From assembly GCA_019423445.1 (NCBI GenBank), contig JAHZBJ010000115.1, positions 1 to 6,463 of the forward strand: a stretch of 6,463 nt of DNA. The letters are read 5' to 3'. The DNA is from Oscillospiraceae bacterium (GTDB lineage Bacteria; Bacillota; Clostridia; Oscillospirales; Ruminococcaceae). Both the position numbers and the translations under genes were made by a program. The notes beneath the pieces were generated by a model. That model saw only the letters and a list, made by a program, of their open reading frames with translations. It had not been told where the DNA came from and did not search any database. This document shows, one piece after another, positions 1-4,906 of the stretch; the stretch's first letter is position 1, and every line of letters begins with the position of its first letter.

Positions 1-18
1 TTTTCCCACTTTCTTTTG

Positions 19-48
19 GCCTAAAATCTGGGATTTTTGGCGTTTTTT
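19..48 (+). terminator. possible plus-strand intrinsic terminator downstream of tsf
   Basis: Arms at 19-28 and 32-41 pair as GCC/GGC, one T-T mismatch, then AAAATC/GATTTT around the 3-nt loop TGG. Six T residues (43-48) follow on the plus strand. Read on the minus strand, the same hairpin is followed by CCAAAAG and has no T run, so it does not look like a terminator for tsf. The simplest reading is the end of a convergent plus-strand gene lying left of the window. The stem is AT-rich with a tight loop, so it may be weak. No convincing minus-strand terminator for tsf is visible in positions 1-71, so the rpsB-tsf transcript may continue out of the window. Confidence 0.4.
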
Positions 49-71
49 CGTGGGATGGTGATAGGAGAAGA

Positions 72-983
72 TTACTTAATCATGCTGGCTACTTCGTCAG
101 CAAAATTATCCTCGCGCTTCTCCAAACCTTCACCCTTCTCATACCGGACAAAGTCCACCACTTTGATCTTAACACCTAGCTCCTTGGCGGTGTTGTCGGT
201 GAACTTCTGGACGGAGATATCGCCATCCTTGATGTAAGGCTGCTCCAGGAGGCAGACTTCCTTGTAGTACTTGTTGATCCGGCCCATAACCATCTTCTCA
301 GCGATGTTGGCGGGCTTGCCCTCGTTCATAGCCTGAACGGTGAGAATCTCTTTCTCCTTGGCGATGGTCTCTGCGGGAACAGCTTCCTTGTTCAGGTAAG
401 TGGGGTTGGCCGCAGCCACCTGCATGGCCACGTCCTTGGCATAGGTCTCGAAAGCAGAAGCGTCAGGAGTTCCCTCCACCTCAAACTTCACCATAACGCC
501 AATACGGCCGCCGCCATGAACATAGGTCTCAACATTGCCCTCATAGCGGGTGAAGCGGCGAATCTTCAGATTCTCACCGATGGTGAGGATCTTCTCCCGG
601 AGAGCCTCCTCCACGGTGCCGGTGCCTCCGGCAATGGGGCAGGCCAGCAGGGCGGTGACATCAGCGGGATTCTCGTTGCTGACGGTGCGGGCGCAATCCT
701 CCACAAACTGGACAAAGGTGGCATTCTTCGCGACGAAGTCGGTCTCGGAGTTGACCTCGATCACCACGCCAACCTTTTTCTCGCTATCCAGGATAGCGCA
801 GACAATGCCCTCAGCAGCGATACGGCTGGCCTTCTTAGCAGCAGCAGAAAGCCCCTTCTCCCGAAGCAGCTCAATCGCCTTCTCAAAGTTCCCGTCGGCC
901 TCAGTCAGGGCCTTTTTGCAATCCATCATGCCGCAGCCGGTGGTCTCACGAAGATTTTTGACATCCTGAGCGGTAAAAGCCAT
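72..983 (-). CDS. tsf: Elongation factor Ts (EF-Ts)
   Basis: EF-Ts is the cytoplasmic guanine nucleotide exchange factor that strips GDP from EF-Tu so it can reload with GTP and aminoacyl-tRNA. The protein is 303 aa, a usual length for the family. The N-terminal UBA-like domain (about 1-55) carries the family pattern VKNLRETTGCGMMDCKKAL. The conserved TDFVAKN motif is at 81-87; its Asp82-Phe83 correspond to the pair that E. coli EF-Ts inserts into EF-Tu to disturb Mg2+ binding. HGGGRIGVMV (157-166) and the NIAEKMVMGRINKYYKE segment (226-242) are also typical of EF-Ts. The ATG at 983 is preceded by AGGAGGA with a 7-nt spacer. It lies 145 nt downstream of rpsB, the usual order in bacteria, and is probably cotranscribed with it. 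It is intact and ends in TAA. Confidence 0.98.
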   Translation of the reverse strand: MAFTAQDVKNLRETTGCGMMDCKKALTEADGNFEKAIELLREKGLSAAAKKASRIAAEGIVCAILDSEKKVGVVIEVNSETDFVAKNATFVQFVEDCARTVSNENPADVTALLACPIAGGTGTVEEALREKILTIGENLKIRRFTRYEGNVETYVHGGGRIGVMVKFEVEGTPDASAFETYAKDVAMQVAAANPTYLNKEAVPAETIAKEKEILTVQAMNEGKPANIAEKMVMGRINKYYKEVCLLEQPYIKDGDISVQKFTDNTAKELGVKIKVVDFVRYEKGEGLEKREDNFADEVASMIK

Positions 984-1013
984 TCTGGTTTCCTCCTGTT
1001 TTTATCAATTTCC

Positions 1014-1033
1014 TCCGGGTGAATCTTCCCGGA
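1014..1033 (-). promoter_or_regulatory. small CCGGG hairpin upstream of the tsf ribosome binding site
   Basis: A perfect 6-bp stem, TCCGGG/CCCGGA, closes an 8-nt loop in the rpsB-tsf spacer. It ends 16 nt before the tsf Shine-Dalgarno sequence (991-997) and leaves that site free. The spacer holds further CCCGG or CCGGG copies near 1040-1044, 1055-1059 and 1101-1105, so other pairings are possible. Function is unknown; it may simply be local RNA structure. Confidence 0.3.
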
Positions 1034-1079
1034 AAAGATCCCGGATCCAAAGCGCCCGGAATCATGTTTTCTCTTGGAA

Positions 1080-1109
1080 AGTGCCCGAATTATCAGAAAT
1101 CCGGGCACT
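1080..1109 (-). promoter_or_regulatory. rpsB-tsf intercistronic hairpin (attenuator, processing or stabilising element)
   Basis: On the minus strand, AGTGCCCG pairs perfectly with CGGGCACT. The stem extends inward by GATT/AATT, with one G-T wobble, to 12 bp around the loop TCTGAT. It begins 19 nt after the rpsB stop codon. Only a short TTCC follows instead of a real U run, so it should be a weak or partial terminator, or a block to 3' exonucleases that favours rpsB mRNA stability. I see no convincing separate promoter for tsf in the rest of the 984-1128 spacer, so full termination here is unlikely. Confidence 0.6.
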
Positions 1110-1128
1110 GGTGGTTATGGTATGCAGC

Positions 1129-1860
1129 TTATTCCGCGGCAGCCTCTTCCTCAGCCTCAGCCTCGGCAGCCCCCTGGGCTCCCTGGCGGCCCTCGATGAT
1201 GGCGTCAGCCATGGTCTGGGCAATGAGCTTCACAGCGCGGATAGCGTCATCGTTGCCGGGGATCACATAATCGATCTCATCGGGATCGCAGTTGGTGTCG
1301 ACGATGGCCACAACGGGAATACCCAGCTTGTGGGCCTCGGAGACGGCGATCTTCTCCTTCCGGGAATCCACCACAAAAAGGGCCCCGGGGAGCTTATCCA
1401 TATGCTTGATACCGCCCATGAACTTCTCAAGCTTCTCGATCTCCAGGTTCAGCTTGATGACTTCCTTCTTGGGCAGACGGTCAAAAGTACCGTCGGACTC
1501 CATCTTCCGCAGCTGCTCCAGCCGGGCAATACGCTTCCGGATGGTCTTGTAGTTGGTGAGCATACCACCCAGCCATCTGGAGTTGACGAAGTGGGCGCCA
1601 GCCCGCTCAGCCTCTTCCTTGATGGAATCAGCAGCCTGCTTCTTGGTGCCAACAAAGAGCACCTCGCCGCCCTCGGCGGACAGGTCACGGACGAAGAGGT
1701 AAGCCTCTTCCAGCTTCTTGACGGTCTTCTGCAGGTCGATGATGTAAATGCCGTTGCGCTCGGTGAAGATGTAGGGAGCCATCTTGGGGTTCCATCTTCT
1801 GGTCTGGTGGCCGAAATGGACGCCGGCCTCCAGGAGCTGCTTCATAGATACTACTGCCAT
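1129..1860 (-). CDS. rpsB: 30S ribosomal protein S2
   Basis: S2 is a late-assembling 30S subunit protein at the head-body junction, held there with S1-type proteins in many bacteria. The 243-aa protein shows the family signatures in order: GVHFGHQTRRWNPKM (13-27), VGTKKQA (70-76), RWLGGMLTN (95-103), a helical region likely forming the coiled-coil protrusion (about 105-150), and CDPDEIDYVIPGNDDAIRA (191-209). The last 14 residues are an Ala/Glu tail of low complexity, common and variable in S2. The ATG at 1860 has the Shine-Dalgarno AAAGGAG (1869-1875) with an 8-nt spacer. It is the first gene of the rpsB-tsf unit, behind a strong housekeeping promoter and a structured leader. The gene is intact. 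Confidence 0.98.
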   Translation of the reverse strand: MAVVSMKQLLEAGVHFGHQTRRWNPKMAPYIFTERNGIYIIDLQKTVKKLEEAYLFVRDLSAEGGEVLFVGTKKQAADSIKEEAERAGAHFVNSRWLGGMLTNYKTIRKRIARLEQLRKMESDGTFDRLPKKEVIKLNLEIEKLEKFMGGIKHMDKLPGALFVVDSRKEKIAVSEAHKLGIPVVAIVDTNCDPDEIDYVIPGNDDAIRAVKLIAQTMADAIIEGRQGAQGAAEAEAEEEAAAE

Positions 1861-1967
1861 GTTCTGTTCTCCTTTCGTTTTTGGACCTCCGCACCCCGCG
1901 CTTCACGGCACCACCGGTTTTTCCCGGCAACAATGCCGCAATTGGGGTACGTGCGTATTCCGTTCGC
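1861..1967 (-). promoter_or_regulatory. rpsB 5' leader, foldable, possible autoregulatory RNA
   Basis: About 107 nt separate the predicted transcription start (near 1967) from the rpsB ATG. CGCA and CCCC (1955-1944, with a 4-nt CGTA bulge) can pair with GGGGTGCG (1897-1890) and close a multibranch fold. Inside it, CGGCA (1938-1934) can pair either with TGCCG at 1929-1925 (loop TTGT) or with TGCCG at 1910-1906. A CCGG/CCGG hairpin (1927-1924 with 1917-1914) overlaps and competes with the first option. S2 is known to repress its own operon through the leader in E. coli and relatives; a comparable role here is inference. The ribosome binding site lies outside the pairings listed. No U-run attenuator is evident. 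Confidence 0.4.
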
Positions 1968-1973
1968 CGTAAT

Positions 1974-2002
1974 ATGATATCACATCTATCTGGAGATTGC
2001 AA
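1974..2002 (-). promoter_or_regulatory. sigma-A promoter of rpsB-tsf
   Basis: On the minus strand, -35 TTGCAA (2002-1997) is separated by exactly 17 bp from -10 TATCAT (1979-1974). TGA directly precedes the -10, giving an extended -10 motif. A-rich sequence, including seven A in a row at 2012-2006, lies just upstream of the -35 and could act as an UP element. This fits the strong constitutive promoter expected for a ribosomal protein operon. The predicted start is near 1967. Confidence 0.85.
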
Positions 2003-2042
2003 CCATTTTTTTGCCGTATTTTCAATTTAAGGAAATCTCCAG
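1990..2042 (-). repeat. 9-bp perfect inverted repeat upstream of rpsB
   Basis: The plus-strand arms CTGGAGATT (1990-1998) and AATCTCCAG (2034-2042) are perfect reverse complements separated by 35 bp. The promoter-proximal arm overlaps the end of the rpsB -35 element and its spacer; the distal arm lies 11 bp beyond the ylmC stop codon. It could be an operator-like pair of half sites, or the stem of an RNA structure at the end of the ylmC transcript. No T run follows, so it is not a normal intrinsic terminator. Chance is possible. Confidence 0.4.
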
Positions 2043-2052
2043 CGGCCTTGCC

Positions 2053-2346
2053 TCATCCAAACAACCGGTCCAGCACCGAATCCCTCCGGCGGCAGGCGCG
2101 GCCGGGAGGAGGACAGTACTTCACCAGCACCGTGTCCTCTCCGATGCACTGGATCTGGTCCCAGCAGATAACCACGTCCTCTTCCCTGCCCAGCAGTCCG
2201 AAAAAGCGGCTTCTGCCATAGATCACAATGGCGCATATTTTTGCGCAGCAGGTATCGATTTCCACATCCGACACGCAGCCCATACAGCTACCGTCATTGA
2301 TGTTCACCACTTCTTTTTCTCTCAGGTCCATGATCCTGCACAGCAT
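2053..2346 (-). CDS. YlmC/YmxH family sporulation-associated PRC-barrel protein, cysteine-rich
   Basis: The 97-aa product matches the YlmC/YmxH family of small PRC-barrel-like proteins, which in clostridia commonly follow sigG. Recognisable family sequence includes DLREKEVVNINDG (7-19), SDVEID (26-31), the segment RFFGLLGREEDVVICW (47-62) and IGEDTVLV (68-75). The molecular function of the family is not established. The striking feature is ten cysteines, at 3, 21, 24, 33, 34, 38, 61, 67, 78 and 85, including a CxxC and a CC pair; this suggests metal binding or disulfide cross-linking (inference). The tail (79-97) is basic. The ATG at 2346 has the Shine-Dalgarno GAGGGGG (2354-2360) with a 7-nt spacer; a second in-frame ATG at 2331 has poor spacing. 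The gene starts 67 nt after sigG with no terminator between, so cotranscription is likely. Confidence 0.87.
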   Translation of the reverse strand: MLCRIMDLREKEVVNINDGSCMGCVSDVEIDTCCAKICAIVIYGRSRFFGLLGREEDVVICWDQIQCIGEDTVLVKYCPPPGRACRRRDSVLDRLFG

Positions 2347-2352
2347 GGCTTC

Positions 2353-2382
2353 GCCCCCTCGCCCTATTCTATGCGAAGGGGC
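2353..2382 (-). promoter_or_regulatory. hairpin that buries the ylmC ribosome binding site
   Basis: In the sigG-ylmC spacer the minus-strand arms GCCCCTTCGC (2382-2373) and GCGAGGGGGC (2362-2353) form a 10-bp stem with one G-T wobble and a 10-nt loop. The 3' arm contains the whole Shine-Dalgarno sequence of the downstream gene. The sequence after the stem is GAAGCCATG, with no T run, so it is not a terminator for sigG. The likely effect is to limit translation of the downstream gene unless the stem is opened. Read on the plus strand, the same stem is followed by TTTTCC, but no plus-strand gene ends here. Confidence 0.55.
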
Positions 2383-2413
2383 TTTTCCGTTTGCAGGACA
2401 AAACTCCGCCCCG

Positions 2414-3196
2414 CTACAGCTGCTTTTTGATTCGCTCCAACGCCCCCTTTTCGATCCGGGACACCTGCGCCTGGCTGATCCCTACCTCCCGGCTCACTTC
2501 AATCTGGGTTTTCCCCGACAGGAAGCGAAGAGACAAAATCTTCTTTTCCCGTTCGCTGAGGTTTTCAATGGCCTGGCGGATGGAGATCTCATCCAACCAG
2601 TCGCTGTCAGTACAGGTATCTTTGATCTGATCCATCACAAAAATCGTATCCCGTCCGTCGGAATACACCGGCTCATAGAGGGAGGTAGGCTCCACAATGG
2701 CTTCCAGAGCCAGTACCACATCCTCCTTGGGGCACCCCATTTCCTTTGCGATCTCCTCCACTGTGGGTTCCCGGAGGTTCTTTCCCGTCAGCTGTTCCTT
2801 GGTCTGCATAGCCTTATAGGCAGTATCCCGCATGCTCCGGGAGACCCGGACCATCCCGTGGTCCCGGAGATACCGCCGCACCTCCCCAATGATCATGGGG
2901 CAGCTATAGGTGCTTAAGCGCAAGCCGTATTCCGGTTTGAAATTATCAATGGATTTAATCAGGCCGATGACCCCCACCTGAAACAAGTCGTCCATATTCT
3001 CCCCGCGGTTCGTGAACCGCTGGATGACGCTGAGAACCAGACGCAGATTCCCGTTGATAAGCTTTTGCCGCGCCTCCATGTCCCCCGCCTGGGCTTTCAG
3101 GATCAGTTCCATCTTTTCCTTTTCCTTGAGCACCGGCAGCTTGGCCGTGTTGACGCCGCAGATCTCCACCCGGTTCTGATACACTCGCTCCACCAT
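2414..3196 (-). CDS. sigG: RNA polymerase sporulation sigma factor SigG
   Basis: Sigma-G directs RNA polymerase to late forespore genes (SASPs, germination proteins, DNA repair) after engulfment. The 260-aa protein has the SigG N-terminal signature VEICGVNTAKLPVL (10-23). Region 2 includes NGNLRLVLSVIQRF (48-61), DDLFQVGVIGLIKSIDNF (69-86) and STYSCPMIIGEVRRYLRD (95-112). Region 3 spans about 118-195. The region 4 helix-turn-helix contains GKTQIEVSREVGISQAQVSR (228-247). Asn48 aligns with Asn45 of B. subtilis SigG, a position that separates SigG from SigF. The start is uncertain. The ATG at 3196 directly abuts GAGGG, leaving no spacer. GTG at 3184 would give MYQNRVEICGV, which aligns with MSRNKVEICGV of B. 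subtilis and makes a 256-aa protein. The unit is separated from sigE by another gene and two terminators. Confidence 0.95.
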   Translation of the reverse strand: MVERVYQNRVEICGVNTAKLPVLKEKEKMELILKAQAGDMEARQKLINGNLRLVLSVIQRFTNRGENMDDLFQVGVIGLIKSIDNFKPEYGLRLSTYSCPMIIGEVRRYLRDHGMVRVSRSMRDTAYKAMQTKEQLTGKNLREPTVEEIAKEMGCPKEDVVLALEAIVEPTSLYEPVYSDGRDTIFVMDQIKDTCTDSDWLDEISIRQAIENLSEREKKILSLRFLSGKTQIEVSREVGISQAQVSRIEKGALERIKKQL

Positions 3197-3216
3197 CCCT
3201 CTTTGTTTTTCTCAAA

Positions 3217-3246
3217 GAGTATGGTCCGCACCATCCAAGGTTAAGC
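3217..3246 (-). promoter_or_regulatory. candidate sigma-G-type promoter of sigG
   Basis: In the minus-strand spacer upstream of sigG, CATACTC (3223-3217) matches six of seven positions of the sigma-G -10 consensus CATNMTA. GCTTA (3246-3242), 18 bp upstream, matches four of five positions of the -35 consensus GHATR. A start near 3210 would give a very short leader. sigG is autoregulated in B. subtilis, so the idea fits, but both boxes are short and the match could be chance. I found no clear sigma-F or sigma-A promoter in 3197-3305. Confidence 0.35.
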
Positions 3247-3305
3247 CTTATGGCGCCAGGTGGAAAAATCTTTCTCTGCGTCAAATTTTCATTTGGGGAA
3301 TCTCT

Positions 3306-3334
3306 AAAAAGGACAGAGGACTACTCCTCCGCCC
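3306..3334 (-). terminator. intrinsic terminator of the amidotransferase-like gene
   Basis: On the minus strand GGGCGGAGGA (3334-3325) pairs with TCCTCTGTCC (3320-3311) to form a 10-bp stem with two G-T wobbles and a GTAG loop. It is followed at once by TTTTT (3310-3306). It begins 20 nt after the TAA of the upstream gene and isolates sigG from transcription coming from upstream. Confidence 0.85.
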
Positions 3335-3354
3335 AGCTTCAAAAATACGCGGTC

Positions 3355-4077
3355 TTATTCCACTGTGCTTTTTTCTTCCCTGCGGCGGGCTGCTTCCTCC
3401 ACCAGCCAGGAAAAAAGGGGACGGAACACGGGGTTCTTTTCCTCCATGCACTCCGGATGCCACTGCACCCCCAGCATAGGAGAGCCGGAACACCTTTCGA
3501 TCCCCTCCACTATGCCGTCAGCGGCTCGGGCTGACACCCGAAACCCCTCCGCCACCTCCCGAATAGCCTGATGGTGGAAGGAGTTTACAAGGAGCCTGCG
3601 CTCTCCGAAAACCCGGGCCAAAAGAGTCGCTTCTTCTACCTCCACGGTATGGTACGGCTGGGAGCGGCTCACCGTATGCTGATAGTGTCCCCCCGCTGTT
3701 GGACACTGGGTCGGAATATCCTGGAAAAGAGTACCGCCAAAGGCGATATTTAACAGCTGGCACCCCCTGCAGATGGCCAGAACCGGTTTTCCCTGTGCCT
3801 CCAGAAGACGGAGCATTTCCAGCTCAAAATCATCCAGTTGCCGGTCCATCTCGGTGACCTGGGCCAGAGGTTCCTGTCCGTAATACTGGGGAGCGGTATC
3901 GATCCCTCCCGGGAAGAGATAACCGTCTACCAAACCGGCACACTCCGCCGGGGAAAGGGCAATGGGCAACAGCAGCGGAATTCCGCCGGCCCTGAGAACC
4001 GCATGAACATAAGTATCATTGGTCTTGTAAATGCGGTCTTCCTCGTGGCAGGCCGTTATACCAATGACTGGTTTCAT
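3355..4077 (-). CDS. Class-I glutamine amidotransferase-like / gamma-glutamyl-GABA hydrolase family protein (peptidase C26)
   Basis: The 240-aa protein belongs to the PuuD-like peptidase C26 family, cytoplasmic hydrolases that cleave gamma-glutamyl bonds; PuuD acts on gamma-glutamyl-GABA in putrescine breakdown. Visible elements are the N-terminal MKPVIGIT, the oxyanion-side LFPGGID (54-60), the nucleophile elbow AICRGCQLLN with Cys103, the family motif VNSFHHQ (164-170) and VQWHPE with His207 and Glu209. The Cys-His-Glu triad is thus complete. The exact substrate cannot be told from sequence, and no other putrescine-pathway gene is in the window. I chose the ATG at 4077 because GGGAGG (4085-4090) lies 7 nt upstream; ATG at 4083 and TTG at 4113 are poorly placed. 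It is a single-gene unit with terminators on both sides, set between sigE and sigG. Confidence 0.9.
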   Translation of the reverse strand: MKPVIGITACHEEDRIYKTNDTYVHAVLRAGGIPLLLPIALSPAECAGLVDGYLFPGGIDTAPQYYGQEPLAQVTEMDRQLDDFELEMLRLLEAQGKPVLAICRGCQLLNIAFGGTLFQDIPTQCPTAGGHYQHTVSRSQPYHTVEVEEATLLARVFGERRLLVNSFHHQAIREVAEGFRVSARAADGIVEGIERCSGSPMLGVQWHPECMEEKNPVFRPLFSWLVEEAARRREEKSTVE

Positions 4078-4099
4078 ATCCATTCCTCCCTTTTTCATC

Positions 4100-4108
4100 A
4101 TAATACCA
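4100..4108 (-). promoter_or_regulatory. candidate extended -10 promoter of the amidotransferase-like gene
   Basis: TGGTATTAT on the minus strand gives TGn plus the -10-like hexamer TATTAT (4105-4100), just beyond the sigE terminator. The start would fall near 4093, placing the ribosome binding site (4085-4090) almost at the 5' end of the RNA. No good -35 is present at 17 bp spacing, where the sequence is the terminator T run. The call rests on the extended -10 and on the lack of any other spacer. Confidence 0.4.
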
Positions 4109-4118
4109 TCCAAGACAC

Positions 4119-4151
4119 AAAAAAGAAAGGGGCTATTGAACCGCCCCTCTC
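4119..4151 (-). terminator. intrinsic terminator of spoIIGA-sigE
   Basis: On the minus strand GAGAGGGGC (4151-4143) pairs with GCCCCTTTC (4133-4125): nine pairs including one G-T wobble, with a 9-nt loop. TTTTTT (4124-4119) follows directly. It lies 14 nt after the sigE stop codon and ends the sporulation operon before the amidotransferase-like gene. Confidence 0.9.
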
Positions 4152-4165
4152 CTCATCCATTTTCT

Positions 4166-4903
4166 TCAGTAAACCTTCTCCAGATCCTTTCGCAGGCCTT
4201 TGATGATCTTTTTCTCCAGACGGGAGATGTAGGACTGGGAGATTCCTATAAGATCTGCCACCTCTTTCTGTGTTTTCTCCTCATGTCCGCCCAGCCCGAA
4301 GCGCAGCTCCATAATAGTACGCTCCCGGCCCTCCAAACGGCTCACTGCTTCCAGAATGATGCTTTTCTCCACATCCTGTTCGATGATCCGGTTCACCGCG
4401 TCGTTCTCGGTACCCAAAATATCGGAGAGCAAAAGCTCATTCCCGTCCCAATCCACGTTAAGGGGCTCGTCAATGGAGACCTCATTCTTTACATTTTGGA
4501 ACTTCCGCAGATACATAAGGATCTCGTTTTCGATGCACCGGCTGGCATAGGTGGCCAGCTTGATGTTTCTGGCCGGGCAGAAGGTGTTTACCGCCTTGAT
4601 GAGACCAATGGTCCCAATGGAGATCAAGTCCTCGATACCTACCCCGGTGGATTCAAATTTCCGTGCGATGTAAACCACCAGTCTCAGGTTATGTACGATG
4701 AGCTGCTCCCTGGCACGGGCCCGGTCCGTTTCCAGAAGGGTAAAGACCTTTTCCTCCTCCTCCCGGCTCAGCGGCGCCGGGAGCGTCTCCGGGCCGTTGA
4801 TGTAGAAAACGCCTTCTTTTTTCCGGCTCCAAAACCACTGTATCAGCCGGACGAGAAGCCTCCTTCCTCTTTCCAGTACTCCGTCATGCTTCCCTTCTGC
4901 CAC
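4166..4903 (-). CDS. sigE: RNA polymerase sporulation sigma factor SigE (pro-sigma-E)
   Basis: Sigma-E is the first mother-cell sigma factor of sporulation, made as an inactive membrane-associated precursor. The 245-aa protein has region 2 from HNLRLVVYIARKFESTG (71-87) through IEDLISIGTIGLIKAVNTF (90-108) to ATYASRCIENEILMYLR (117-133). Next come SIDEPLNVDWDGNELLLSD (143-161) and the helix-turn-helix TQKEVADLIGISQSYISRLE (211-230). These match B. subtilis SigE closely. The basic, aromatic N-terminal segment ends in VFYING; by alignment with B. subtilis VYYIGG, where cleavage falls between Tyr27 and Tyr28, SpoIIGA should cut between Phe33 and Tyr34. The pro-sequence is thus about 33 residues, six longer than in B. 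subtilis. Translation starts at GTG 4903, three bases after the spoIIGA stop, with AAGGGGG (4913-4919) inside spoIIGA, suggesting translational coupling. Confidence 0.97.
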   Translation of the reverse strand: MAEGKHDGVLERGRRLLVRLIQWFWSRKKEGVFYINGPETLPAPLSREEEEKVFTLLETDRARAREQLIVHNLRLVVYIARKFESTGVGIEDLISIGTIGLIKAVNTFCPARNIKLATYASRCIENEILMYLRKFQNVKNEVSIDEPLNVDWDGNELLLSDILGTENDAVNRIIEQDVEKSIILEAVSRLEGRERTIMELRFGLGGHEEKTQKEVADLIGISQSYISRLEKKIIKGLRKDLEKVY

Positions 4904-4906
4904 CGC

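Noticed and set aside
984..1079. Separate promoter for tsf
   Set aside because: No -35/-10 pair of acceptable quality and spacing is visible on the minus strand in this spacer.
1081..1977. Long plus-strand open frame of about 298 codons opposite rpsB
   Set aside because: It mirrors rpsB codon structure on the other strand, reads through the rpsB promoter region, and has no recognisable family or ribosome binding site. rpsB is unambiguous.
2353..2386. Plus-strand intrinsic terminator (stem followed by TTTT)
   Set aside because: No plus-strand gene lies upstream to be terminated; the structure makes better sense as a minus-strand RNA hairpin over the ylmC ribosome binding site.
2228..2917. 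Plus-strand open frame of about 229 codons opposite sigG and ylmC
   Set aside because: It is an antisense shadow of two well-identified minus-strand genes, with no supporting signals.
4078..4113. TTG 4113 and other upstream starts for the amidotransferase-like gene
   Set aside because: The ribosome binding site at 4085-4090 points to ATG 4077, which also gives the usual family N-terminus MKPVIGIT.
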